A stretch of 64,000 nt of DNA from Epilithonimonas lactis (lineage in GTDB: Bacteria > Bacteroidota > Bacteroidia > Flavobacteriales > Weeksellaceae): assembly GCF_900110605.1 (NCBI RefSeq), contig NZ_FOFI01000003.1, positions 852,394 to 916,393 of the forward strand, given 5' to 3'. Both the position numbers and the translations under genes were made by a program. This document shows, in pieces, positions 1 through 6,729 of this stretch (position 1 is the first letter of the stretch; every line of letters begins with the position of its first letter). The notes beneath the pieces were generated by a model that saw only the letters and a list, made by a program, of their open reading frames with translations, had not been told where the DNA came from and did no database searches.

Positions 1-592
1 TCGGCTGCTGAACGAACAATAAAAACATAGGTAGAAAAACCAACAGAAAATATTGTTTTCGCTCGTAAATATAAATCAAAAATAAAACGGCCAAGTACGA
101 ATTTATTTTCAAATATAGATCTGCAAAATGTGAAAATCCGGCCTGATAAATATGCCAAAAGGAAGTCTGACCTAACAACAAATCAAAATTTGAAATTCCT
201 TTTACAAAACCTAACTCCTTCAAATAAGAGATGGTCGGGAGATAATAGCTGTAATGGTCGTACAAATACGGTGAAAATGAACTGGCAAAAATAATGATGA
301 AGCCGAAAAAGTAAAACCAAAAATTGGTATTGATCTTTAATCTTGATTTTTCTTTTGTCATGAAAAACAGAACTGTTCCTAATAATCCTATAAAAATAAA
401 TAGAATCTCAACCGAAGAATTCAGCGGAAAAAAGAAGGCAAAAACAGTTTCTAAAAGCGCAATGCTGATCATTCCCAAAAATGAGGTCAGAACGAAACTC
501 CGAGTCTCAATTTTGAGCAGATTCCTGATGATCATTCCGTTTCCGAAATTGACCATAAGCAACATCAACACTGTGAGGAAAATTAAAATCAT
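1..592 (-). CDS. Integral membrane protein, N-terminal part (LIC_10190-like), runs off the window
   Basis: An open frame of 197 codons reads from an ATG at 592 to the window edge with no stop. The product is strongly hydrophobic, with several predicted transmembrane helices in the first 130 residues and loop motifs such as YLYDHYSYYLPTISYL and GQTSFWHIYQAGFSH. These recall the large polytopic membrane proteins annotated LIC_10190 in flavobacteria, which is family recognition by eye. The function is unknown; a glycan-related membrane role is only a guess. The start is uncertain because a terminator hairpin ends directly before this ATG, and further ATGs lie at codons 10, 13 and 20. Confidence 0.6.
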   Translation of the reverse strand, partial: MILIFLTVLMLLMVNFGNGMIIRNLLKIETRSFVLTSFLGMISIALLETVFAFFFPLNSSVEILFIFIGLLGTVLFFMTKEKSRLKINTNFWFYFFGFIIIFASSFSPYLYDHYSYYLPTISYLKELGFVKGISNFDLLLGQTSFWHIYQAGFSHFADLYLKINSYLAVLFLIYIYERKQYFLLVFLPMFLLFVQQP

Positions 593-622
593 AAAAAAAG
601 ATTGCTTAAAAATAAGCAATCT
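593..622 (-). terminator. Rho-independent terminator of the glycine-zipper lipoprotein gene
   Basis: A 9-bp stem (AGATTGCTT/AAGCAATCT) with a 6-nt loop is followed on the minus strand by six T. It follows the lipoprotein gene and directly touches the ATG of the next gene at 592. It may therefore act as an attenuator or mask the start site of that gene. Confidence 0.8.
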
Positions 623-650
623 TTCTGTTTAAAGTATATATGAAGAAAAT

Positions 651-1205
651 TTACTTCTGAACTCGGCCAGTTTTTCTGTCATTGGCTCTACCGATCGTGT
701 AACCCGTTGCACCACCGGCAACACCACCAATCACGGCACCAAGACCTGGATTTTTCTTAGAAATAATGGCCCCTGCCGCAGCTCCACCAACTGTACCGAT
801 CACAGTACCTTTCGCAGCACTACTCCATCCTTTTTTCTTAGTTGCGGTTGTTGTTCCCGCAGAACTTGATCCAGAATTGGAAGCTGTTGAACCAGAAGAT
901 GAACCACCTCCAGAACTACCGGATGATGAGCCTCTGGATGTCGAAGACTTTCTAGAAGCAACCCGTTGGTTTGCTGCTTTTCTCTCCGCTTCTTTCTCTG
1001 CTGTTACTTTATTAAGACTATCTTTTTGTCTCTCGAAAGTTATTTTTTCCTTTTCTATCGCTAATTTTTGTTTCTCAAGGTCGATCTGCCTCGCTTGATA
1101 ATCCAATTTCTGCTGTTCCAAGGATGCAGTTTGTATCTTTTCGTCTTTGTTGCAAGAGGTCAAGATCAATGTTGCTGCAAATCCTGTTAAAAATAATTTT
1201 TTCAT
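651..1205 (-). CDS. Lipoprotein with coiled coil, Ser/Gly linker and glycine-zipper C-terminus
   Basis: The start MKKLFLTG (1205; an ATG two codons upstream at 1211 is possible) leads a signal peptide with lipobox LTSC, so export and lipidation are expected. Residues about 25-80 are a charged coiled coil rich in EKQK. A Ser/Gly/Thr-rich linker follows at about 80-125. The C-terminus (about 128-185) carries GxxxG-type repeats (GTVIGTVGGAAAGAI, GAVIGGVAGGATG) typical of glycine-zipper (YMGG-like) proteins that pack against membranes. The function is unknown; a cell-envelope structural role is inferred. It has its own terminator downstream. Confidence 0.8.
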   Translation of the reverse strand: MKKLFLTGFAATLILTSCNKDEKIQTASLEQQKLDYQARQIDLEKQKLAIEKEKITFERQKDSLNKVTAEKEAERKAANQRVASRKSSTSRGSSSGSSGGGSSSGSTASNSGSSSAGTTTATKKKGWSSAAKGTVIGTVGGAAAGAIISKKNPGLGAVIGGVAGGATGYTIGRANDRKTGRVQK

Positions 1206-1296
1206 AACCATTCATTTTTTCACAAATAGTGAATTGTTGACATAGTCTTTTCAATTATTATTCCAAAAAATAAAATCGTTGTTAAAGTTTGTTAAA

Positions 1297-1328
1297 GCAA
1301 AAAAGCTTTCCCTTGATGAGAAAGCTTT
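1297..1328 (-). terminator. Terminator downstream of purA
   Basis: The stem AAAGCTTTC/GAAAGCTTT lies just past the purA stop and is followed on the minus strand by a T run. Confidence 0.8.
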
Positions 1329-1347
1329 TAAAATATATTTTACTTTT

Positions 1348-2634
1348 TTAGAAAAGTTCTTTTCTGATGATATTCTGAGAACGCTCTGGCCCAACAGAAA
1401 CCAAATAAACGTTGATTCCCAAATGCTCCTCGATGAACTCGATATACTTCTTAGCATTGACAGGAAGTTCGTCGTAAGTTCTCGCATTGGTAATATCTTC
1501 GTCCCAACCTTCCAATTCTACATACTGAGGTTCGTAATCGTACAATTTGGTAGTCGAAGATGTGAAGTAATCGATGATCTTCCCGTCTTCTGTCTTATAT
1601 TGTGTAGCAATTTTCAAAGGCGAGATCCCGGACAAAACATCCAACTTGGTGATCACCAAATTATTGATCCCATTGATCATCGTCGCGTGTTTCAATGAAA
1701 CCAGATCCAGCCAGCCTGTTCTTCTTGGTCGTCCAGTGGTTGCACCGAATTCGAATCCAATTTGACGAATTTTCTCACCCAATTCATTATCCAATTCTGT
1801 AGGAAATGGCCCCTCTCCAACTCTAGTGGTGTAAGCTTTTGCCACACCGATCAGATTTTGAAGACTTGTTGGCGGAACTCCCGCACCAGAACAAACACCA
1901 CCAGTGGTAGGCGATGATGAAGTGACGTATGGATAAGTTCCGAAATCAATATCCAACATTGCAGCTTGCGCCCCTTCGAACAAAATGTTTTTTCCGTCGT
2001 GGATCGCTTGGTTCAGTTCTACTTCTGTATCTACAATTCTATCTTTCAATTGCTCTCCTAAAGCTAAAAACTCATTGTAGATCTCATCAAACTCCAAGGT
2101 TGGCTTCTCGAAATATTTTTCGAAAAGGGAATTCTTTATTTTTAGATTTTTTCTGATCTTCTCTGCCAAAACTTCCGGATTCAGAAGGTCGATCATTCTA
2201 ATACCAACTCTCGCAATTTTATCTTCATAGCAAGGTCCGATCCCTTTTTTGGTCGTACCAATATGGGTTCCCTCTTGCTCTTCTTCTCTATAAGTATCCA
2301 ACAAAATGTGATAAGGCATGATCACATGCGCGCGTCTGCTGATGAAAACGTGGTCTGTTTTAAGACCTTTGGCCTCGATCTGTCCTATTTCTTTTAGAAA
2401 AGCTTTTGGGTTTACCACCACGCCATTGGCAATGATACATTTCCCTTTGCACTGAAGAACACCGGAAGGTAGAAGGTGCAACACGAATTTCTCATCGCCC
2501 ACATAAACCGTGTGACCAGCATTGTCGCCGCCTTGGAAACGAACGACATAATCGGATTTCGCCGATAGAACGTCCGTGATCTTTCCTTTTCCTTCGTCCC
2601 CGTACTGAAGACCTACAACTACGTAAGTTGACAT
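1348..2634 (-). CDS. purA: Adenylosuccinate synthase
   Basis: PurA catalyses GTP-dependent ligation of IMP and aspartate, the first committed step from IMP to AMP, in the cytosol. The phosphate-binding loop GDEGKGK is at residues 12-18 with catalytic Asp13, and His41 sits in NAGHT, the numbering expected for the family. TTGRPRR near residue 300 is the IMP/aspartate-binding signature. The length of 428 residues is standard. The open frame extends 37 codons upstream, but MSTYVVVGLQYGDEGKG is the conserved N-terminus, and the promoter at 2661-2690 lies inside that extension and excludes it. The gene is monocistronic with its own terminator. Confidence 0.97.
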   Translation of the reverse strand: MSTYVVVGLQYGDEGKGKITDVLSAKSDYVVRFQGGDNAGHTVYVGDEKFVLHLLPSGVLQCKGKCIIANGVVVNPKAFLKEIGQIEAKGLKTDHVFISRRAHVIMPYHILLDTYREEEQEGTHIGTTKKGIGPCYEDKIARVGIRMIDLLNPEVLAEKIRKNLKIKNSLFEKYFEKPTLEFDEIYNEFLALGEQLKDRIVDTEVELNQAIHDGKNILFEGAQAAMLDIDFGTYPYVTSSSPTTGGVCSGAGVPPTSLQNLIGVAKAYTTRVGEGPFPTELDNELGEKIRQIGFEFGATTGRPRRTGWLDLVSLKHATMINGINNLVITKLDVLSGISPLKIATQYKTEDGKIIDYFTSSTTKLYDYEPQYVELEGWDEDITNARTYDELPVNAKKYIEFIEEHLGINVYLVSVGPERSQNIIRKELF

Positions 2635-2660
2635 ATTTTTTACTTTTTTTAGATTATTGA

Positions 2661-2690
2661 CAAAGTTAAATCTTAAATATCGGCTGGCAA
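2661..2690 (-). promoter_or_regulatory. Bacteroidota-type promoter of purA
   Basis: On the minus strand, TTG (2690-2688), a 19-bp spacer and TAACTTTG (2668-2661) match the Bacteroidota sigma-A consensus TTG-N17-20-TAnnTTTG. The predicted transcription start is about 20 nt before the purA ATG at 2634. Confidence 0.75.
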
Positions 2691-2702
2691 AATCGATTGC
2701 AC

Positions 2703-2811
2703 AAAAAACCCTCTTACTAATGAAAATAAGAGGGCAAAAACACAAATGATGAAAAAAATTATAAATGCATTTTGAAGTAATTGCTTACTCCACATTTACA
2801 ATACAATTTTC
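2703..2811 (-). ncRNA. Candidate small RNA between purA and asnB
   Basis: A strong terminator hairpin (stem CCCTCTTA/TAAGAGGG at 2709-2716 and 2727-2734, then six T on the minus strand) lies upstream of the purA promoter, where no minus-strand gene exists to need it. About 30 nt 5' of it, at 2759-2801, the transcript folds into an interrupted hairpin. The outer stem has 9 bp, the inner stem has 7 bp (GGAGTAA/TTACTTC), and a GCAA (GNRA) tetraloop caps it. A TTTTGCACC string at 2820-2812 resembles the -7/start region of other promoters here (compare rpsT), which suggests a transcript of about 110 nt. The identity is unknown; a 6S/Flavo-1 type RNA is one possibility to test. Confidence 0.5.
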
Positions 2812-2820
2812 GGTGCAAAA

Positions 2821-3112
2821 ATCGTACTTTTTTTTATAAGTAATCCTAATAAAAAGTAAACTTTATTTTTAATGATTGATATTTTTAATAATTAAAAGTC
2901 TTTTAATGAAAATATTTAAATTAAAAATTCCAAATTATAATTTTAATTAAACAGAAATCAGAAAACGTTAAACAGCATGTCATTCTTAAAAAAAATAAAG
3001 AATATTCATCCTATTTTATCGAAAATGAGAAAAATATAAATCAATTATAATTTATTAATTCGTTTTATTTAATTTTAAAGTAATTTTAATTTCATTTTTG
3101 AATTAACAAGTT
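2821..3112. other. AT-rich divergent spacer upstream of asnB
   Basis: This is extremely AT-rich DNA with no ORF on either strand that looks coding. Apart from the candidate RNA start at its left end and the asnB promoter at its right end, I see no repeat or structured element. Confidence 0.5.
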
Positions 3113-3120
3113 TACTTTTG
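3113..3120 (+). promoter_or_regulatory. Probable -7 element of the asnB promoter
   Basis: TACTTTTG matches TAnnTTTG and lies about 40 nt before the asnB ATG. The nearest TTG is only 12 bp upstream, shorter than usual, so the -33 element is weak or absent and activation may be needed. Confidence 0.45.
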
Positions 3121-3160
3121 TAATATAATTTTAATCAAAATCAAAAAAAACAAATAAACA

Positions 3161-4822
3161 ATGTGTGGAATTGTATGTGTGTTTGACACCAAGCAAAAGA
3201 ACGAAGCCATAAGACCTCAGATCTTGGAAATGTCCAAAAAAATAAGACACAGAGGTCCGGATTGGTCTGGAATCTATCAGCACGATAAGGTCATCTTCTC
3301 TCACGAGAGATTGGCAATCGTGGATCCTACATCTGGGAAACAACCTTTATTTACCAAAGATAACAAAGTCGCATTGGCGGTAAACGGAGAAATATACAAT
3401 CATCAGGAACTTAGATCAGAATTCCCTGACTATGAGTTCCTGACGCAGTCTGACTGTGAAGTGATCCTAGCATTATACAGAAGGGACGGAAAAAACTTCC
3501 TTGAAAAACTAAATGGAATTTTTGCCTTCGCTCTGTATGATGAAGAAAATGACGCTTACCTCATCGGTAGAGATCATATGGGAATTGTTCCACTTTACAT
3601 GGGCTGGGACAAGCAGGGAAGTTTCTACGTCGCTTCTGAACTGAAATCCCTTGAAGGCGTTTGCAACAAGATCGAAGAATTCCTACCAGGACATTTCCTT
3701 TACAGCAAAGATGGACAGGAACTTCAGCAATGGTACAAAAGAGACTGGACAGAGTTCGACAATGTGAAAGATAATGCAACCGATATCGCAGCGATCAGAA
3801 AAGGCTTGGAGGAAGCTGTTCACAGACAGTTGATGAGTGATGTGCCTTACGGTGTTTTACTTTCAGGTGGTTTGGATTCTTCTATCATCGCAGCGGTGAC
3901 CGCAAAATATGCAAGACAAAGAATCGAAAGTGGCGACACGCAGGAAGCCTGGTATCCAAGACTCCACAGTTTCGCAGTTGGACTAGAAGGCTCTCCGGAC
4001 CTGGCAGCTGCACGAAAAGCGGCGGACCACATTGGTTCGGTCCACCACGAGATCAAATACACCGTTCAAGAAGGTCTGGACGCTATAAAAGATGTGATCT
4101 ATCATTTGGAAACTTATGATGTAACCACGATCAGAGCTTCTACGCCAATGTACCTTTTGGCAAGAGTCATCAAATCGATGGGAATCAAAATGGTACTTTC
4201 GGGCGAAGGATCGGACGAATTGTTCGGAGGTTACCTCTACTTCCACAAAGCACCATCTGCACAGGCTTTCCATGAAGAAACGGTAAGAAAATTAGGAAAA
4301 CTTCACCTTTACGATTGCCTGAGAGCCAACAAATCTCTGATGGCTTGGGGAATTGAAGGTCGCGTTCCTTTCCTAGACAAAGAATTTATGGACATTGCGA
4401 TGACCATCAATCCAAAAGATAAAATGATCACGCCGGAGAGAATGGAAAAATGGGTTCTAAGAAAAGCTTTCGAAGACTTATTGCCGGAGAGCATTGCCTG
4501 GAGACAGAAAGAGCAGTTCAGCGATGGCGTTGGCTACTCTTGGATCGATACTTTGAAACAGGTGGCAGAAGATGAAGTGACGGACGAAATGATGGCGAAT
4601 GCAAGACACAGATTCCCGATCAATGTGCCGATGAGCAAGGAAGAATACAGATACAGAACCATCTTCGAAAGTCATTTTCCAAGTGACTCTGCCGCAAGTT
4701 GTGTTCCTTCTGTTCCATCCGTCGCTTGTTCTACACCAGTAGCCTTGGAATGGGATGAAGCTTTCAAGAAAATGAATGACCCAAGCGGAAGAGCGGTGAA
4801 AGTGCATGAGACTGCTTATTAA
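3161..4822 (+). CDS. asnB: Asparagine synthase B (glutamine-hydrolysing)
   Basis: AsnB makes asparagine from aspartate, using glutamine-derived ammonia and ATP. The N-terminus is MCGIVCVF, so Cys2 is the glutaminase nucleophile after Met removal. The class II glutamine amidotransferase domain covers about residues 2-190 (IRHRGPDWSG, AVNGEIYNHQ). The synthetase domain follows, with the PP-loop SGGLDSS near residue 232 and SGEGSDELFGGY near 350. The 553 residues match the E. coli AsnB type. It is transcribed alone and ends in a strong terminator. Supply of asparagine is the likely role. Confidence 0.96.
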   Translation: MCGIVCVFDTKQKNEAIRPQILEMSKKIRHRGPDWSGIYQHDKVIFSHERLAIVDPTSGKQPLFTKDNKVALAVNGEIYNHQELRSEFPDYEFLTQSDCEVILALYRRDGKNFLEKLNGIFAFALYDEENDAYLIGRDHMGIVPLYMGWDKQGSFYVASELKSLEGVCNKIEEFLPGHFLYSKDGQELQQWYKRDWTEFDNVKDNATDIAAIRKGLEEAVHRQLMSDVPYGVLLSGGLDSSIIAAVTAKYARQRIESGDTQEAWYPRLHSFAVGLEGSPDLAAARKAADHIGSVHHEIKYTVQEGLDAIKDVIYHLETYDVTTIRASTPMYLLARVIKSMGIKMVLSGEGSDELFGGYLYFHKAPSAQAFHEETVRKLGKLHLYDCLRANKSLMAWGIEGRVPFLDKEFMDIAMTINPKDKMITPERMEKWVLRKAFEDLLPESIAWRQKEQFSDGVGYSWIDTLKQVAEDEVTDEMMANARHRFPINVPMSKEEYRYRTIFESHFPSDSAASCVPSVPSVACSTPVALEWDEAFKKMNDPSGRAVKVHETAY

Positions 4823-4860
4823 GAATTTATTAAAACTAACATAAACTAACTACAACGAAA

Positions 4861-4891
4861 AACCACAAGTCTAAACTTGTGGTTTTTTATT
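4861..4891 (+). terminator. Terminator of asnB
   Basis: A perfect 10-bp stem AACCACAAGT/ACTTGTGGTT with a 4-nt loop is followed by TTTTTATT. An almost identical hairpin is repeated at 5827-5856, so the two flank the gene at 4920-5570. Confidence 0.85.
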
Positions 4892-4919
4892 CATATCATA
4901 TGACAAAGATCAACAGTCT

Positions 4920-5570
4920 CTAAAAGACTTTAAGACAATTTAAATATAATTTTTCCGGAAGTTTAACCTCTACATCAACAGCAGTTAACGATTTCAACAT
5001 TTGCTCTTTTCCTTTTTTACCATTGACATAATACTCTAATTTATTGACTGAGTAGCTCTTGTCTTTTTCTATATTTTCAACAAATTTTTCTAACAATTCA
5101 AAATCTATTGTATGCAAGAGTGCTAACTGATTTGAGTTTGTTTCTTCCATTTGAAACCTGACTTCAAAATATGGATATTTGGATGTTGAAGAATCATATT
5201 TCCCCAAGATATATTGGTCGTTAGCTGCTTTTCCAATTCTGTAATCACGACCCGAATTTTTGATATCTTCGTGAATCTCTCTTTCGTCACAACTTCTTTC
5301 ATAATTAAAGATCAACTTATTGTCAGCCCGCTTCACAACATTGAAGAAATGTCGATGAAAAGTTTTTTGGTCTATTAGTTCCACATTGTTATCTGATTTA
5401 AAATCCATGGAATAATATACATCTCCAGAGTTGGTTAATTTCTGAATTTTAGAAATAACCTTGTTTTTCCCAACCAATTCAAACGTTGAAAGCTGATCAA
5501 ACTTATAAATTTGGCAGTAAACATAATTATTTACAAGAAAAAGAATTAGAAAAGTTAAATATTTCATCAT
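4920..5570 (-). CDS. Hypothetical exported protein
   Basis: The protein has 216 residues with an N-terminal hydrophobic segment (MMKYLTFLILFLVNNYVYC) ending near residue 20, so it is probably a signal peptide; the Cys there has no good lipobox. The rest is polar with alternating beta-like segments and no motif I recognise. The function is unknown. The gene is AT-richer than asnB and lies alone between two near-identical terminators, oriented against asnB. An alternative start is Met2 at 5567. Confidence 0.7.
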   Translation of the reverse strand: MMKYLTFLILFLVNNYVYCQIYKFDQLSTFELVGKNKVISKIQKLTNSGDVYYSMDFKSDNNVELIDQKTFHRHFFNVVKRADNKLIFNYERSCDEREIHEDIKNSGRDYRIGKAANDQYILGKYDSSTSKYPYFEVRFQMEETNSNQLALLHTIDFELLEKFVENIEKDKSYSVNKLEYYVNGKKGKEQMLKSLTAVDVEVKLPEKLYLNCLKVF

Positions 5571-5826
5571 ACAATTTTTGGTTATTTTCTACCCAGATTT
5601 CTTAGGCTGCATTGATTCTCATTTTCTAAAATATGAGAATATTTTGTGACATTTTTACATTGTATAAATATAATGAATTACACGTATTAGACCTTATAAT
5701 CTAATAATTTAAACCTAATTAAAAAAGAAAAACTGAAAAGCCTTTAAAATATACAACCTTAAATAAATCAGATATTTATACAAATTATTAGATAAAGTAT
5801 TAAGTATAAATCCTCTTCTTAATAAA

Positions 5827-5856
5827 AAACCACAAGTCTAGACTTGTGGTTTTTTA
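5827..5856 (-). terminator. Terminator overlapping the 3' end of the 5838-6302 gene
   Basis: The stem AACCACAAGTC/GACTTGTGGTT has a 2-nt loop. On the minus strand its left arm encodes the last codons and the TAG stop of the upstream gene, and a T run follows. It is nearly the same sequence as the asnB terminator at 4861. Confidence 0.75.
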
Positions 5857-6302
5857 TGTTTCGATTGTAATTGTTTTTCTCGTTTTTTCCGTCTTTCATA
5901 GATGACCTCGGTGATCTTGCCGCCGATCCAGGAAAAGGGAAAGAAGATCAGAAAGATGGATATCTTGTAGAAGACCGGATGATAGGGATAGATGATGATA
6001 TCCAGCATCGCAATGAACAACATAATGAAGCCTATCAGGATCGCGTACGCCACCTTGGCATATTTCACAATCACTGCGGTCACCACGCCGCCAAAGGTAA
6101 CACCCAATCCGCCAAAGAACAGCAGGGCGATAAAAAAGGAATCCTTGTGCTGCACCGATCTGAGCAAGGTTTCCCAATGGTCAAACGGCGCGAATTGTTT
6201 GTAGGTCACCCACGTGGAGTCTATCTTTATCCCTAATGTGATAATGAGAGCAGCGACCGTCAATCCGGCCAAAACACCTATGGTATTCCTACAGAAATTC
6301 AT
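5838..6302 (-). CDS. Small integral membrane protein, unknown function
   Basis: The 154 residues hold four likely membrane helices (about residues 7-27, 55-75, 77-100 and 112-130) and a basic C-terminal tail (RRKKREKQLQSKHKKP). I do not recognise the family. It is the last gene of a probable lptD-ridA-membrane protein run: its ATG at 6302 is 2 nt from the ridA stop at 6305. That spacing supports co-transcription. The last codons are part of the terminator hairpin. Confidence 0.75.
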   Translation of the reverse strand: MNFCRNTIGVLAGLTVAALIITLGIKIDSTWVTYKQFAPFDHWETLLRSVQHKDSFFIALLFFGGLGVTFGGVVTAVIVKYAKVAYAILIGFIMLFIAMLDIIIYPYHPVFYKISIFLIFFPFSWIGGKITEVIYERRKKREKQLQSKHKKPQV

Positions 6303-6304
6303 GT

Positions 6305-6685
6305 TTAATCTTTGAAGGCGATCATAGAGATCTCCACGTCAACATTTTTTGGAAGACAAGAGACCTGAACGGTTTCTCTCGCAGGGTAGATCTCGTTTTC
6401 GAAATAAGAAGCATAGATTTCATTCACCTCAGCGAAGTCGTCCATACTTTTCAGGAAGATAGAAGCTTTTACAGCATTGCTGAAATCCATATCGGCCGCT
6501 TTCAGGATTGCTTTCAGATTTTTCATCACTTGGTGGGTTTCTTTCTGGATGCCCTCTATCAGTTTACCGTTTTCCGGGTCCACTGGGATCTGTCCTGAGA
6601 TGTACAAAGTGCCGTTCACCAAAGTGGCTTGCGAATATGGTCCAATTGCAGCCGGAGCTTCCGACGTATGAATGATCTTCTTCAT
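6305..6685 (-). CDS. RidA family enamine/imine deaminase
   Basis: RidA proteins hydrolyse reactive enamines and imines such as 2-aminoacrylate released by PLP enzymes, in the cytosol. MKKIIHTSEAPAAIGPYSQA is the classical N-terminus, so the start is 6685 and the ten upstream codons are non-coding. The YPARETVQV segment near the C-terminus carries the conserved arginine that binds the substrate carboxylate. The 126 residues are the normal length. It lies between lptD (43 nt upstream) and a membrane gene (2 nt downstream). Confidence 0.92.
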   Translation of the reverse strand: MKKIIHTSEAPAAIGPYSQATLVNGTLYISGQIPVDPENGKLIEGIQKETHQVMKNLKAILKAADMDFSNAVKASIFLKSMDDFAEVNEIYASYFENEIYPARETVQVSCLPKNVDVEISMIAFKD

Positions 6686-6729
6686 TTTATTATTAATTTT
6701 TACAAAACTATACAAATTTTCATTAAATC

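Noticed and set aside
324..632. Plus-strand 102-codon ORF at the left end
   Set aside because: The opposite strand holds a long open membrane-protein frame reaching the window edge; the plus frame is basic and low in structure, and runs through a terminator.
2635..2745. 37-codon N-terminal extension of purA
   Set aside because: It contains the purA promoter and the candidate sRNA terminator, and PurA proteins start at MSTYVVVG-like sequence.
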